64,000 nt of DNA, taken from the NCBI RefSeq assembly GCF_011405655.1, contig NZ_AP022829.1, forward strand, positions 729,001 to 793,000. Reading direction: 5' to 3'. Made by a program: the position numbers and the translations under genes. How positions within the stretch are numbered: the first letter of the stretch is position 1; each line of letters starts with the position of its first letter. Source of the stretch: Adlercreutzia hattorii. Lineage in GTDB: Bacteria > Actinomycetota > Coriobacteriia > Coriobacteriales > Eggerthellaceae. Positions 16,371 to 24,615 of the stretch are shown here, piece by piece. The notes beneath the pieces are model-generated. The model was not told the origin of the DNA, made no database searches, and was given only the letters and a program-made list of their open reading frames with translations.

Positions 16371-19300
16371 ATCAGCACCACGAAGCTCACGATGGAGTAA
16401 TCATCGAACCCGAGCACAGCGCCGCCGCCGACCTCTCCGACAGAGAAGAGCTGCTCGATTCCTTTGGCTTCCTGCACTCCCGTGATGTCTGAGACGGCGG
16501 TCTGGAGAAGTGCGTTCGCGTGCGCCATGTCGGTACCGTCTTTTGTCTTTCTGTTGAAGCGCTTGCAGAGGTCGTGCAGGGGCTGCGCCTCTCCATCACA
16601 GGTTGCCCTCATGATGTCGAGCGCCGCCTTGGGCTGCGTGTGCGGAGACATCACGCTGTCGTTCTCGGTGACGTATATAACATAGTAGGGAAACGTCGGA
16701 TTCGTGTCCTTGGGGTCGCGACTCTCGTCGTTCTGCTTCAGGCAGAAGACGATGCCGGGTTCCACGTCGTCTGCAAGCTCCGGCGGAATGGGCGTGACGG
16801 CGCAGAGCCCACATGGTGAGTTCTCCAGCAAGCCCGGATGATTCTGGACGTAGCGCTTCAGCTCCGCGCGGAAATCGTCGAATGCGAAGTCCGTGATGGA
16901 TATGCCTCCGGACATGTCCTCCAGGTTGAGCACTTCCTCCTGGAGCGCTTGGAGCTGCTGGCGGCGGTACTTCAGGTCGTTCATCTCGTCGTTGCGCTTT
17001 CCTTCGAGCACGTTCTCCTCGCCGGTCGCGCTGGCATCCAGCAGCGCCATGCGTCCCTTCACGCGCCCTTCCAGCTGGATGTACTCGTCGAGCTCGATAT
17101 CCGGCCAGAAGTTCACCAGCTGGATCGTCGTGTTGGTTGACCCTAGGCGGTCGATGCGCCCGAAGCGTTGGATGATGCGCACCGGATTCCAATGGATGTC
17201 GTAGTTGACCAGACAGTCGCAGTCCTGCAGGTTCTGGCCCTCGGAGATGCAATCCGTGGCGAAGAGGATGTCTATCTCGCCGAGCCGCCTGCGCGCGTCC
17301 GACAGTTCCTTCGACACAGGCGAGAAGTGCGCAAGAGCCGTGTCGAACGTGGTGCGCTTGACCTTAAGTGAATGAGTCCGAGCGACGTCGCCCGTCACCA
17401 TGGCGCATTCGAGCCCGAGTTCGTTTGCCAGCGGTTCGGCCAGCTGGTCATAGAGGTAATTCACCGTGTCGGCGAACGCGCTGAATACGAGGATTTTCCT
17501 GTTGCCGCCGTTGAAGGGGCTGGCGGCCTTTTGCTCGATGAGCTCGCGCAGGACGCGGAGCTTCTCATCGCGCTCGGGCGTGATCTCGCGGGCGTAGCCA
17601 AGCAACTGCTCAAGCACGCTTATATCGTAGTCGATGTCCTGGCCGAGCTTCAGCCGGTCGAGATCGGCGGGATCCACGTGCACCTTCGACGAAGCGCGGT
17701 ACTCCGCGAAATCGTCCTCGTCGTCGAACATGGCCGCGTCAATCTGCGCCATGTCACGCTGGGCGACCAGCCGCTCCGCCTTATCGAGCATCTGCTTGGT
17801 GGCGAGGTTGCCCTCGTAGATGCGCTCAAGCGAGATTCTGAACGCGTCGATGGAGCTCTCCAGGCGCTTGAGCAGGTTTACGCGCATGAGGTTGGCCACG
17901 GCCTGGGTGCGGTTGATCTGGCTGTCGAAGTCGCGACCCCATGTGTCGCCGTACATGTCCACGTACTTCTGCTGGCGTCCCGGCATGACGTAGGCGAGCT
18001 GCTGGTACTGCGCGAACGTGAGCGATGCGATCATGTCGTTCAGCTCGGCTATGGAGGGAAGCTCGCCTTTCGAGTCAATAGGCGGGTGGAGCGAGACGGG
18101 CTTGCGGCGCTCGGGGAACTTGGTATCGCCTGCCGTATAGTACTTGTCTATGTGCTTGCGGCTGCGTGCGATGGTGAGCACATCGAGCAGCTTGAAATAG
18201 TCGGCGTTCACGGCGTTCACGAACGACTGGGTGGTGCGCTCGGCGTCGTCGAGCTTGCTCCACTCCTGGAATCGCTGTTGCGCCCTGCGCGTCACGCTGT
18301 TGATGGAGGGGATGCCGTCCTCTGCCAGGTACTCGTCGTCGCCCTCGGTGATGATCTCTATCTGGTTGCGCAGGTCGAGCAGACGGTTGTTCACGGGAGT
18401 TGCCGACAACATGAGCACCTTCGTGCGGATGCCCGACTTGATGATGTCCTCCATCAGGCGGTCGTAGCGGCTTTTCTTGGTGGTGTCGGTCGGCTTGTTG
18501 CGGAAGTTGTGCGACTCGTCGATGACGATGAGGTCGTAGTTGCCCCAGCGAAGCGTCTCCAAGTTCACGTCTCCCGAATATCCGGTGTAGCGCGAAAGGT
18601 CGGTGTGATTGAGCACCGTGAAGCTCAGGCGGTCGTCTGCCAGCACGTTGCGCTCGTCGTTGTCCGCTGCGTAGAGCGTCCAGTTCTCGCGCAGGCGCTT
18701 GGGGGCGAGCACGAGGATGCGAGCGTTTCTCTCCTGGTAGTACTTCATGACGGCGAGCGCCTCGAAGGTCTTTCCAAGACCCACGCTGTCGGCGATGATG
18801 CAGCCCTTGTACTTCTCCAGCTTGTGAATGGCACCGACCACGGCGTCCTTCTGGAAGTCGTAGAGCTTGTTCCAGATGACCGAGTCCTCAAGCCGGAACT
18901 CCGGTTTTATGGGGTCGTCCTCGTCATCAGCCATAAAGTCCCTGAAAAGGTGATAGAGGGTGAGGAAGTAGATGTACTCGGGAGCATTGTCCTTATAGAG
19001 GGTCTGGACCTGCTCGGCTACCGCATCGGTCACTTCCTCCACCATGGCGGGGTTGTCCCACACGGAATCGAACATGGCCTTGAGGCCAGCAGCCTCGGTC
19101 TTGCCCTCATAGTGGCTCACACCCATCACAGTCTCGGGTCTGCGGTCATATCCGAGACCTTCCAAGGTGAAGTCGGCAGATGCCCCCATGAAGGCCTGCG
19201 CCTCGCCATTCGCGTTGTCTATGTGATAGGTGCCGCCCGGCTGGATGGCACCGCAATGCTTGGCGGACTTGAATGTCGCCTTCTCGCGGATCCACTCCGC

Positions 19301-19618
19301 GCACTCCATGGCAAGTGCGCGCTGGTTGAGGTTGTTGCGCAAGGTAAGCTCAAGTCCCGTTCCGCCTATGCCCTGTTCGCGCGAACGGCGCTTCAGCTCG
19401 AACTCCATGGGCTCCTTGGCATCCTGCATGCGCTTGACGAAGGTGGGCTCGCTGAACACGAAGCGAAGCTCTTCAACTTTGGAAAGGGCATCCTTCAGCT
19501 CGCCGTATGCGAACACCGTGAAATACGAGCTGATGATGGAGAGCTTCGCATCGTTGCCGATGGACTCTGCCAGAGCGTCACCGAGTCGCTCCTCTCCGAT
19601 GTTGCTCAGGAACTCCAT
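16367..19618 (-). CDS. PLD-like/SNF2-family helicase
   Basis: This 1083-aa protein combines an N-terminal phospholipase D-like domain (residues about 1-170) with an SNF2-type SF2 ATPase. The N-terminus (LSNIGEERLGDALAE...) fits the HKD-type fold, but I do not see a perfect HxK pair, so nuclease activity is uncertain. Motor motifs are Walker A DSVGLGKTFEAL (about 280), motif II LIVIDESHNFRN (about 362), motif III LMLSATPVNN (about 402), and the C-terminal helicase half with ILFATDCISEGQNLQ and RIIQRFGRIDRLGS (about 780-830). It is the first large gene of the operon, 2 nt after the RHH regulator, and would be a DNA translocase acting with the DUF4391, GHKL and methyltransferase partners. Confidence 0.9.
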   Translation of the reverse strand: MEFLSNIGEERLGDALAESIGNDAKLSIISSYFTVFAYGELKDALSKVEELRFVFSEPTFVKRMQDAKEPMEFELKRRSREQGIGGTGLELTLRNNLNQRALAMECAEWIREKATFKSAKHCGAIQPGGTYHIDNANGEAQAFMGASADFTLEGLGYDRRPETVMGVSHYEGKTEAAGLKAMFDSVWDNPAMVEEVTDAVAEQVQTLYKDNAPEYIYFLTLYHLFRDFMADDEDDPIKPEFRLEDSVIWNKLYDFQKDAVVGAIHKLEKYKGCIIADSVGLGKTFEALAVMKYYQERNARILVLAPKRLRENWTLYAADNDERNVLADDRLSFTVLNHTDLSRYTGYSGDVNLETLRWGNYDLIVIDESHNFRNKPTDTTKKSRYDRLMEDIIKSGIRTKVLMLSATPVNNRLLDLRNQIEIITEGDDEYLAEDGIPSINSVTRRAQQRFQEWSKLDDAERTTQSFVNAVNADYFKLLDVLTIARSRKHIDKYYTAGDTKFPERRKPVSLHPPIDSKGELPSIAELNDMIASLTFAQYQQLAYVMPGRQQKYVDMYGDTWGRDFDSQINRTQAVANLMRVNLLKRLESSIDAFRISLERIYEGNLATKQMLDKAERLVAQRDMAQIDAAMFDDEDDFAEYRASSKVHVDPADLDRLKLGQDIDYDISVLEQLLGYAREITPERDEKLRVLRELIEQKAASPFNGGNRKILVFSAFADTVNYLYDQLAEPLANELGLECAMVTGDVARTHSLKVKRTTFDTALAHFSPVSKELSDARRRLGEIDILFATDCISEGQNLQDCDCLVNYDIHWNPVRIIQRFGRIDRLGSTNTTIQLVNFWPDIELDEYIQLEGRVKGRMALLDASATGEENVLEGKRNDEMNDLKYRRQQLQALQEEVLNLEDMSGGISITDFAFDDFRAELKRYVQNHPGLLENSPCGLCAVTPIPPELADDVEPGIVFCLKQNDESRDPKDTNPTFPYYVIYVTENDSVMSPHTQPKAALDIMRATCDGEAQPLHDLCKRFNRKTKDGTDMAHANALLQTAVSDITGVQEAKGIEQLFSVGEVGGGAVLGFDDYSIVSFVVLM

Positions 19619-19620
19619 CG

Positions 19621-19824
19621 CTAGTCTTCCTTAACGAGCTCGTCGATCATGCACATGCGCGCGAAGGCACTGAAGCTTAGTCCTTTAAGCGTCGCCGCCT
19701 CGGCAGCGGCATCCTTGAGGTTGCTCGGTATGCGAATGGTGATGGCGGTTTGCTCGCCATCGACTAGGTATTCATGTTGCTTTGTCTTGCTCGCCCCTGA
19801 ATCTACTAGCTCTGTGAACTTCAT
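19621..19824 (-). CDS. ribbon-helix-helix (CopG/Arc-type) small DNA-binding protein
   Basis: This is a 67-aa protein from the ATG at 19824, chosen because gggagagg lies immediately upstream. A longer in-frame start at 19881 lacks this and would overlap the promoter. The C-terminal half has the ribbon-helix-helix pattern: a beta strand TAITIRIPSNL and then two helices KDAAAEAATLKG and SFSAFARMCMIDELV. It resembles antitoxins of the BrnA/CopG class, but the next gene is a helicase, not a small toxin. I therefore infer an autorepressor of the defence operon. It is the operon's first gene, 2 nt before the helicase ATG. Confidence 0.72.
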   Translation of the reverse strand: MKFTELVDSGASKTKQHEYLVDGEQTAITIRIPSNLKDAAAEAATLKGLSFSAFARMCMIDELVKED

Positions 19825-19907
19825 AGACCTCTCCCGAACGGTTCGTTTTGCAATACAAACGATTATAATATCTACAACCAATCCGAGTAATGATAAAGAG
19901 GACGAAC
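19825..19907. promoter_or_regulatory. divergent promoter/operator region of the defence operon
   Basis: This 83-bp AT-rich gap separates the RHH-helicase operon (minus) from the 344-aa gene (plus). A consensus TATAAT lies at 19864-19869 for the plus direction. In the minus direction a TTGTAG at 19877-19872 and TATTGC are spaced about 16 bp apart. An imperfect inverted repeat (cgttt at 19844-19848, aaacg at 19857-19861) lies between the start codons and is a candidate RHH operator. Confidence 0.5.
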
Positions 19908-20942
19908 ATGGCTGAATCGGACAAAGAAATCATTCCAAGAGCTAGCAACGAAATCGATCCATATGACTCGAACTATCCTGCTGCTCTTCTTGCAAAGAGC
20001 GTAGGCTCGTCTCTTGAAAAGGCCGATAGGGCAGCTGAGGCCATCATCGCTGCAGTATCCAAGGACGCCTCGCTTGTTGCTCAAACCGCCGAAGCCTTTA
20101 CGAAAGGCGTTCGGTACGTTGTCGACACGCCTGACGCAATGATCGACTCTTTGGAAAAAGGACGAATCAAGTTTACGCAAGAGAATAACGGCAAGATGTA
20201 TGCCCAAATTAGGGAAAGTAATGGGCATTACGGAGAGAAGGTTCCTATCAGGCGTGAGGAGTTTAGTCAGGGAATAGATCCCATCCAAATGGCAAACGCC
20301 ATGCAATTGCGCGCCCTTCAAACCCAAGTCAAGGAAATGCAAGATTGCATCACGCTGATAGACCTCAACGTCAGGGATGTTGTACGTGGTCAGCAAAACG
20401 ACAGGCTCGCGTTATATCAAAGCGGATTGGAGCTGTTCCTGGAGGCTAGAAACGTTTCAGATGATGCACTGAAAAGGCAGCTGACTTCACAGGCAATACG
20501 TGCTTTATCGGACGCCTCGTCGCAACTATCCCTGCAACTGCAGTCCGATGTGGAATGGCTTAGGAGCGAGTCGTACAAAGATGCAAAAGGTAAGAACAGA
20601 GAGCTTATTCTGAAGCGCATGGCTCAAATCAATCAAGGATTCGAGGGCATTCATCGGTCGTACATCCTCAGGGCGGCTATCTATGGAGAGACGGGCGAAT
20701 ATGCAGCTATGGTTAGCGCACTGGAAGGGTATTCGCGATTCATAGATTCCGCAATAGTCGCTAATGCGGGGTTCCTTGCCGAATGTGACCCGGTTGACAA
20801 CGGAACAGAGCGAGGTGTCTGGAGGCGGCGGGCGAAGTTGTCGTTGAATATGGGCGATCTGGCAAAGCAGCTGCGCAGCCAGGAAACCGTGCTCTATCTT
20901 ACTCAAGCTTCGGAAGAGGACTGCGATGAAAAAGAAGATTAG
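19908..20942 (+). CDS. hypothetical protein, divergent from defence operon
   Basis: I do not recognise this 344-aa protein. It is predicted mostly alpha-helical with no transmembrane segment, and has coiled-coil-prone stretches around residues 145-225 and a very acidic C-terminal end. The start is ATG 19908 with ribosome binding site gaggacg. An ATG at 19890 has none. It shares an upstream region with the RHH regulator and overlaps the zinc-ribbon gene by 17 nt, so the two form an operon. Composition is lower in GC than the core genome. A defence-related or regulatory role is suggested only by position. Confidence 0.65.
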   Translation: MAESDKEIIPRASNEIDPYDSNYPAALLAKSVGSSLEKADRAAEAIIAAVSKDASLVAQTAEAFTKGVRYVVDTPDAMIDSLEKGRIKFTQENNGKMYAQIRESNGHYGEKVPIRREEFSQGIDPIQMANAMQLRALQTQVKEMQDCITLIDLNVRDVVRGQQNDRLALYQSGLELFLEARNVSDDALKRQLTSQAIRALSDASSQLSLQLQSDVEWLRSESYKDAKGKNRELILKRMAQINQGFEGIHRSYILRAAIYGETGEYAAMVSALEGYSRFIDSAIVANAGFLAECDPVDNGTERGVWRRRAKLSLNMGDLAKQLRSQETVLYLTQASEEDCDEKED

Positions 20943-21252
20943 ACTGGGATGTCCCAACAAGGATTGCAAAAATTATAAGAAGAACGAGAAGTTCAAGAGT
21001 GCTGTTGCCGAGTGTCCGGAATGCGGATCGAAGCTGGTTCACATCTGCAAAAGCAAAAAGTGCAGAACAGTGGTTGATGGCGACGATGAGGCCTTTTGTG
21101 TGCTTTGCAAAGCGGAAAGAGAGGACAGGAAGGCCGCAGCAGGAAAAGGTGTCGCCATTGGAGGTGCTGGGCTGTTCGGCATTGGCGTAAAATACCGTCG
21201 TCAACTTCTCGGGGTCGTTAAAACGATACCTGAGTTGCTGCTTAAAAAATAA
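20926..21252 (+). CDS. zinc-ribbon protein with C-terminal hydrophobic segment
   Basis: The 108-aa product has three closely spaced Cys pairs. CPNKDC is at about 9-14, CPECG at 30-34, and then CKSKKC (41-46) and CVLC (58-61), suggesting two zinc ribbons. A Gly-rich hydrophobic stretch (GVAIGGAGLFGIGV, about 74-87) follows, possibly a membrane anchor, before a basic tail. The ATG at 20926 lies inside the end of the preceding gene, indicating translational coupling with the 344-aa unknown protein. No specific family can be named. Confidence 0.65.
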   Translation: MKKKIRLGCPNKDCKNYKKNEKFKSAVAECPECGSKLVHICKSKKCRTVVDGDDEAFCVLCKAEREDRKAAAGKGVAIGGAGLFGIGVKYRRQLLGVVKTIPELLLKK

Positions 21253-21429
21253 GCGCCCATATCTACTCATTGTGAAAACGGTTGTTCTAGGGATTTGCGC
21301 TGGGATAGTTTACGGGATCCAGTGCAAAAGTATCAATCCTAAATCGGACTCGCTTGCCTGATGAATGCGACTGCTGGTGCCTGGTATGGTGGAGGCCATC
21401 GAATAGTCGGCGCGAGAAAGAGGTGGCGC

Positions 21430-21936
21430 GTGGAATTCACATCGGCTAGTGCCAACAAGTACCTGCGGAGATTGCAGGACGAGAAGGATCGACTCCTGCG
21501 GGCCGAGCAGGAGGTGAGCACCTACGTGCTTGCGGAAGGGGAGGCAGCCGAGCCTCCTGCTTACGACTACGGGGCCGTGCGTGAGAAGGTCGCGCAGATC
21601 GACGGGCAGGCGCGGGCCATTCGCCACGCTCTGCACCGGTTCAACATGCAGACGGTTCTGCCCGAGCGAGGCATCACCATCGACGAGGCCCTTATCCTGC
21701 TCGCGCAGCTGTCGGGGCGTAAGGATCGCCTGAACTCGCTCGCTTCGCGGCAACCCCAGGAGCGACTGGGCAACCGGTACTTCGGCAGCAGCAACGGGCC
21801 CATCGAGTACCGATATGCGAACTATGACGTTGCCCAAGCGGAGGCGGACTACCGCGCCGTCGCGGACGAGATCGCTGCGCTGCAGCTTGAGTTGGACCTG
21901 GTCAACCAGACGGAGGTCTTCTCGATCGAGCTGTAA
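21430..21936 (+). CDS. hypothetical protein, helical
   Basis: I prefer the GTG at 21430 (168 aa), preceded by agaaagagg at good spacing. An ATG at 21361 would add 23 residues with unlikely composition. The sequence is strongly helical: a coiled coil at the N-terminus (YLRRLQDEKDRLLRAEQEV), a central Arg/His-rich helix, and a conserved-looking ITIDEALILLAQLSGRKDRL followed by a C-terminal helix. I cannot assign a function. It stands alone between the zinc-ribbon gene and the regulator locus. GC content is back to core level here, so this may be near the right edge of the island. Confidence 0.6.
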   Translation: MEFTSASANKYLRRLQDEKDRLLRAEQEVSTYVLAEGEAAEPPAYDYGAVREKVAQIDGQARAIRHALHRFNMQTVLPERGITIDEALILLAQLSGRKDRLNSLASRQPQERLGNRYFGSSNGPIEYRYANYDVAQAEADYRAVADEIAALQLELDLVNQTEVFSIEL

Positions 21937-22252
21937 GGACTCGCTTACTTTCCGGATCTGCGGCTTTTCCCCGCAAAGGATACTTTGGGACGTTGCGGTT
22001 TCGCGTTGGAGTTGTCGGGTAGTTTGTTGTCGGCAGTGCCATGCGGTTTGAGCGTTGGCATCTTGCTGGAAGATCTGGCTTCCACCCATTCCGCCGCAGA
22101 TCGAAAGCTTCGGGCGCCTCCGCGCGAGGCCGCCCGCGATGCCGAAGCACGGTCATAGGCGTCATTTCCTGCAAGCAGCTCGCAGAGGCCAGTGAGATCC
22201 TAGCCAAATTCGACCGCGTCGAGTTGCAGGGGCGGCCGAACCGCCCCTTGTT
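21937..22252. other. 316-bp region without a supportable gene
   Basis: This interval lies between the helical hypothetical gene (plus) and the end of the AlbA-type gene (minus). Short open frames exist on both strands. The plus-strand frame ending at 22256 has a protein-like last 35 codons (TVIGVISCKQLAEASEIL), which could be a decayed gene end, but there is no start signal or recognisable domain. Confidence 0.4.
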
Positions 22253-23773
22253 CTAGCGCAAGCGGTACCTTGTTCCGCGCGCCGAGCCTTCGGACGCGAT
22301 AATGCCCATGCCCAGCAATTCGGCAATAAGCCCTTTGGCCTTGGTTGGCCCGCAGTTTAACGCGGATTCCACATCTCTGCGTGTGAAACTTTCCTTTTCT
22401 CGGGCGACCTCTACGATTTTTGCGAGATCGTGGGAGAGGGCAAGTTGTGGAGCGGGCACGGATGGCTGGGCAGAGCTGGAAGAAGCCGGCGTGTGGTTTG
22501 TCTCGGAGGGAGAGCTATTGCTGGGTGCGTCGGTGTCAAAATAGAACGCAGACAGCTTCCCTGTGTAGACTTTTACCATTACGCGGTCTGGGTTGAAAAG
22601 CTCCTCGATTTCGGGCGGGGGAGCGCTTGCCGCTTTCGCAGCGTTGCTCATTACGTCGAATCCGCTTCCCATTCGCTCACAAGCGCTGATAAGCCCGAAC
22701 ATTCGCATCAGAGTCGGATTGCGCGCATCTGAAATTCCGCCCGCTCTCACCACATCGAGCGCTACGCGTGAATTGCCGGGATTGGCTATTTCGATTCGGT
22801 CAGAATATCTCAGAGCGACGATGCCTCTTCTTCCATAGTAGTCCGAATGAACGAGTGCGTTCGCGAGTGCCTCTCTTATTGCGGCGTGCATCTCGGTGTC
22901 TTCGATGCGCTGGAGATTGTTGTCGAGCGCAAACGGCTTCTTAAGGCCGCTTGTCAGTCGCGGTAGCGCTTCCGTCCAAAAATCGAAAAGGTTTCCCGTC
23001 CATGTTCCGTCTTGCGATGTGATGCGGTCTGCCCATCGGCGTTCTTGATCTGCTTCGCGATAGTCTAGGAAGTAGTTCGCATATTCCTTTGCGATTTCGT
23101 ACTCGAAACCGAACATGAGAAGACCGGCACGTGTTGGATGAAATTCTCCCTCTCCATTTGTTCGTCCAATGGCATTCAGCTTCACGAGGAACCCCTCATC
23201 ATCGAGCTTGAGCCACGGATGATTCGGTCGGGCAGCTGACACCACGGCTCGATATCGGCTTACCGTGTCCCACGAAAGAGCATCTAACGAGAACTCTTCA
23301 AGCACGGTGTCGTCGAGCGGCTCGTTGCTGGCATCGCGAATCATGGCAACGATTTCTTCGGATGAGCAGCGATAATCTCCCTCGCCATCTCGGCGGTAGG
23401 TTCCCTTTTCCCGATTGCCGCAGATGTAGATAGGTCTCAAATGACGGTTGGCGCGAGGAACTTGAATGCGGATAATGTCGCAGTCGTTAATTGTCTCAAT
23501 GGTGATCGAATCATCTGTGAGAATGTTGGCGCTGACTTTCGAGGGATTGTGCACTCCGTCCCAGAATTTCTTAACGAGCTGTTCAGGGTTCGGGACTCCG
23601 ACGTACTCTACCTCTCCTTTTGGGCCTTCTTCTGCGCCGAGGATGATCAGCCCGCCGTTGGTGTTCGCGAAAGCGGAATAGGTTTCCCAGATGCTCTCGG
23701 GCACACCGCCTTTGGCGCGTTTTGCTTCCAGCTGACCATTCTCGCGCAATGTCATCACGGTGCCATCTTTCAT
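22253..23773 (-). CDS. AlbA_2/Schlafen-type ATP-binding transcriptional regulator
   Basis: This 506-aa protein of the COG2865 type has an N-terminal AlbA_2 (Schlafen-like) nucleic-acid-binding domain with the signature EAKRAKGGVPESIWETYSAF followed by ANTNGGLIILGAEE (residues 14-49). A HATPase_c_4-like module occupies about 300-380 (IANPGNSR, then ERMGSGFD). A winged-helix segment forms the C-terminus (FTRRDVESALNCGPTKAK). A Ser/Pro-rich linker separates the last two. Family members regulate gene expression or act in stress and phage responses, but targets here are unknown. The ATG at 23773 has only a weak ribosome binding site. The 10-bp tandem repeats at 23811-23880 fall 38-107 bp upstream, in its promoter zone. 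Confidence 0.85.
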   Translation of the reverse strand: MKDGTVMTLRENGQLEAKRAKGGVPESIWETYSAFANTNGGLIILGAEEGPKGEVEYVGVPNPEQLVKKFWDGVHNPSKVSANILTDDSITIETINDCDIIRIQVPRANRHLRPIYICGNREKGTYRRDGEGDYRCSSEEIVAMIRDASNEPLDDTVLEEFSLDALSWDTVSRYRAVVSAARPNHPWLKLDDEGFLVKLNAIGRTNGEGEFHPTRAGLLMFGFEYEIAKEYANYFLDYREADQERRWADRITSQDGTWTGNLFDFWTEALPRLTSGLKKPFALDNNLQRIEDTEMHAAIREALANALVHSDYYGRRGIVALRYSDRIEIANPGNSRVALDVVRAGGISDARNPTLMRMFGLISACERMGSGFDVMSNAAKAASAPPPEIEELFNPDRVMVKVYTGKLSAFYFDTDAPSNSSPSETNHTPASSSSAQPSVPAPQLALSHDLAKIVEVAREKESFTRRDVESALNCGPTKAKGLIAELLGMGIIASEGSARGTRYRLR

Positions 23774-23810
23774 GTTGCCCCATCTCTTAGTTAAAGTTTC
23801 GATGGCATTA

Positions 23811-23880
23811 TCGGTCGTTATCGGTCGTTATCGGTCGTTATCGGTCGTTATCGGTCGTTATCGGTCGTTATCGGTCGTTA
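23811..23880. repeat. tandem array, seven copies of a 10-bp unit
   Basis: Seven perfect, uninterrupted copies of tcggtcgtta run from 23811 to 23880, with the first three bases of the next unit following. The last copy supplies the stop codon (TAA on the minus strand, 23878-23880) of the hypothetical gene upstream. The array occupies the region directly upstream of the AlbA-type regulator. No spacers are present, so it is not a CRISPR array. Confidence 0.97.
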
Positions 23881-24327
23881 TCGATTTGCTGGACGAGAGG
23901 CGCCCGCTTCCACCGCCGCTATCCTTCGGGCGGCGCGCAGTAGCTCGTAGTCGTGCTCGCTGCGGGAGGGGAGGGCGGAGGCGCGCACGGCTTCACGGCA
24001 GACGCCCATGAACGCGTCGGCCGCTTCGCAGAAGCCCGTTCGGGCGAACTCGCCGGTTCCGTGGGCGCACTTGAGGCCGTCGGCGTAGAGCGTCCACGCC
24101 CGGGGCTCGTGCTCGTCGCCTTCGCAAACCAGCTGGAGCACTCGCGGCTCGCCGTCATCGGCCAGTTCGGCTTCCAGACGTTCCACGCTGTAGCGCATCT
24201 GGTGGCCCAAGTTGGCCTTCCCCATGGCCGAAATGTGGCCCGTGGGCTCATCGAGGAGGTGCATCCTCGGCTGCTCGACGCTCAGGTTAAGGAATTCGCG
24301 CGCATCGCGCACAGAGACGTTGTCCAT
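23878..24327 (-). CDS. hypothetical protein between repeat arrays
   Basis: This is a 149-aa acidic, soluble product with no recognised domain. The ATG at 24327 has a clear ribosome binding site (aaaggagtcc). An in-frame extension to 24402 lacks one. Visible features are an N-terminal MDNVSVRDAREF, a central WTLYADGLKCAHGTGEF stretch and a C-terminal Arg/Ala helix. The stop codon is formed by the adjacent 10-bp repeat array, so changes in array length would not change the protein, only its 3' region. Its position upstream of the AlbA-type gene allows cotranscription across the repeats. Confidence 0.65.
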   Translation of the reverse strand: MDNVSVRDAREFLNLSVEQPRMHLLDEPTGHISAMGKANLGHQMRYSVERLEAELADDGEPRVLQLVCEGDEHEPRAWTLYADGLKCAHGTGEFARTGFCEAADAFMGVCREAVRASALPSRSEHDYELLRAARRIAAVEAGASRPANR

Positions 24328-24495
24328 GGCAGGACTCCTTTCATCGATGTTGGCGGGACCACCGTGCCGCGCGGCCGGTTGGTGCCGGGATCGTCGAGCC
24401 AACTCTCTACCCCGACTCTGGATAAAATGCGCCAGCGCTCTCGCTGACGGAAGTGCAGTCTAGCAGCAAAAGGATCAACTGCGCAAGGGGCGAAA

Positions 24496-24573
24496 TCGGT
24501 CGCTATCGGTCGCTATCGGTCGCTATCGGTCGCTATCGGTCGCTATCGGTCGCTATCGGTCGCTATCGGTCGC
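24496..24573. repeat. tandem array, 7.8 copies of a 10-bp unit
   Basis: Seven perfect copies of tcggtcgcta (24496-24565) are followed by an eight-base partial copy. The unit differs from the array at 23811-23880 by one base (c for t at position 8), so the two arrays have a common origin or bind the same factor. It lies 169-246 bp upstream of the 149-aa gene's start. Confidence 0.97.
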
Positions 24574-24615
24574 GCATGCGCTTCATTGTCTCCTTGATCG
24601 CGTGCGCTAAGGCTT

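Noticed and set aside
17372-19624. Very long plus-strand open frame opposite the SNF2 helicase gene
   Set aside because: It is the antisense shadow of a gene with clear helicase motifs. Its translation is Val/His/Gly-rich and has no ribosome binding site or domain.
19621-20942. RHH gene plus divergent neighbour as a toxin-antitoxin pair
   Set aside because: The RHH gene's immediate partner is a 1083-aa helicase on the same strand. The divergent 344-aa gene has no toxin fold, so an autoregulator role is more likely.
22041-22256. Short plus-strand frame as a small gene
   Set aside because: Only its last about 35 codons look protein-like. There is no ribosome binding site and no recognisable family, so I record the interval only as unassigned.
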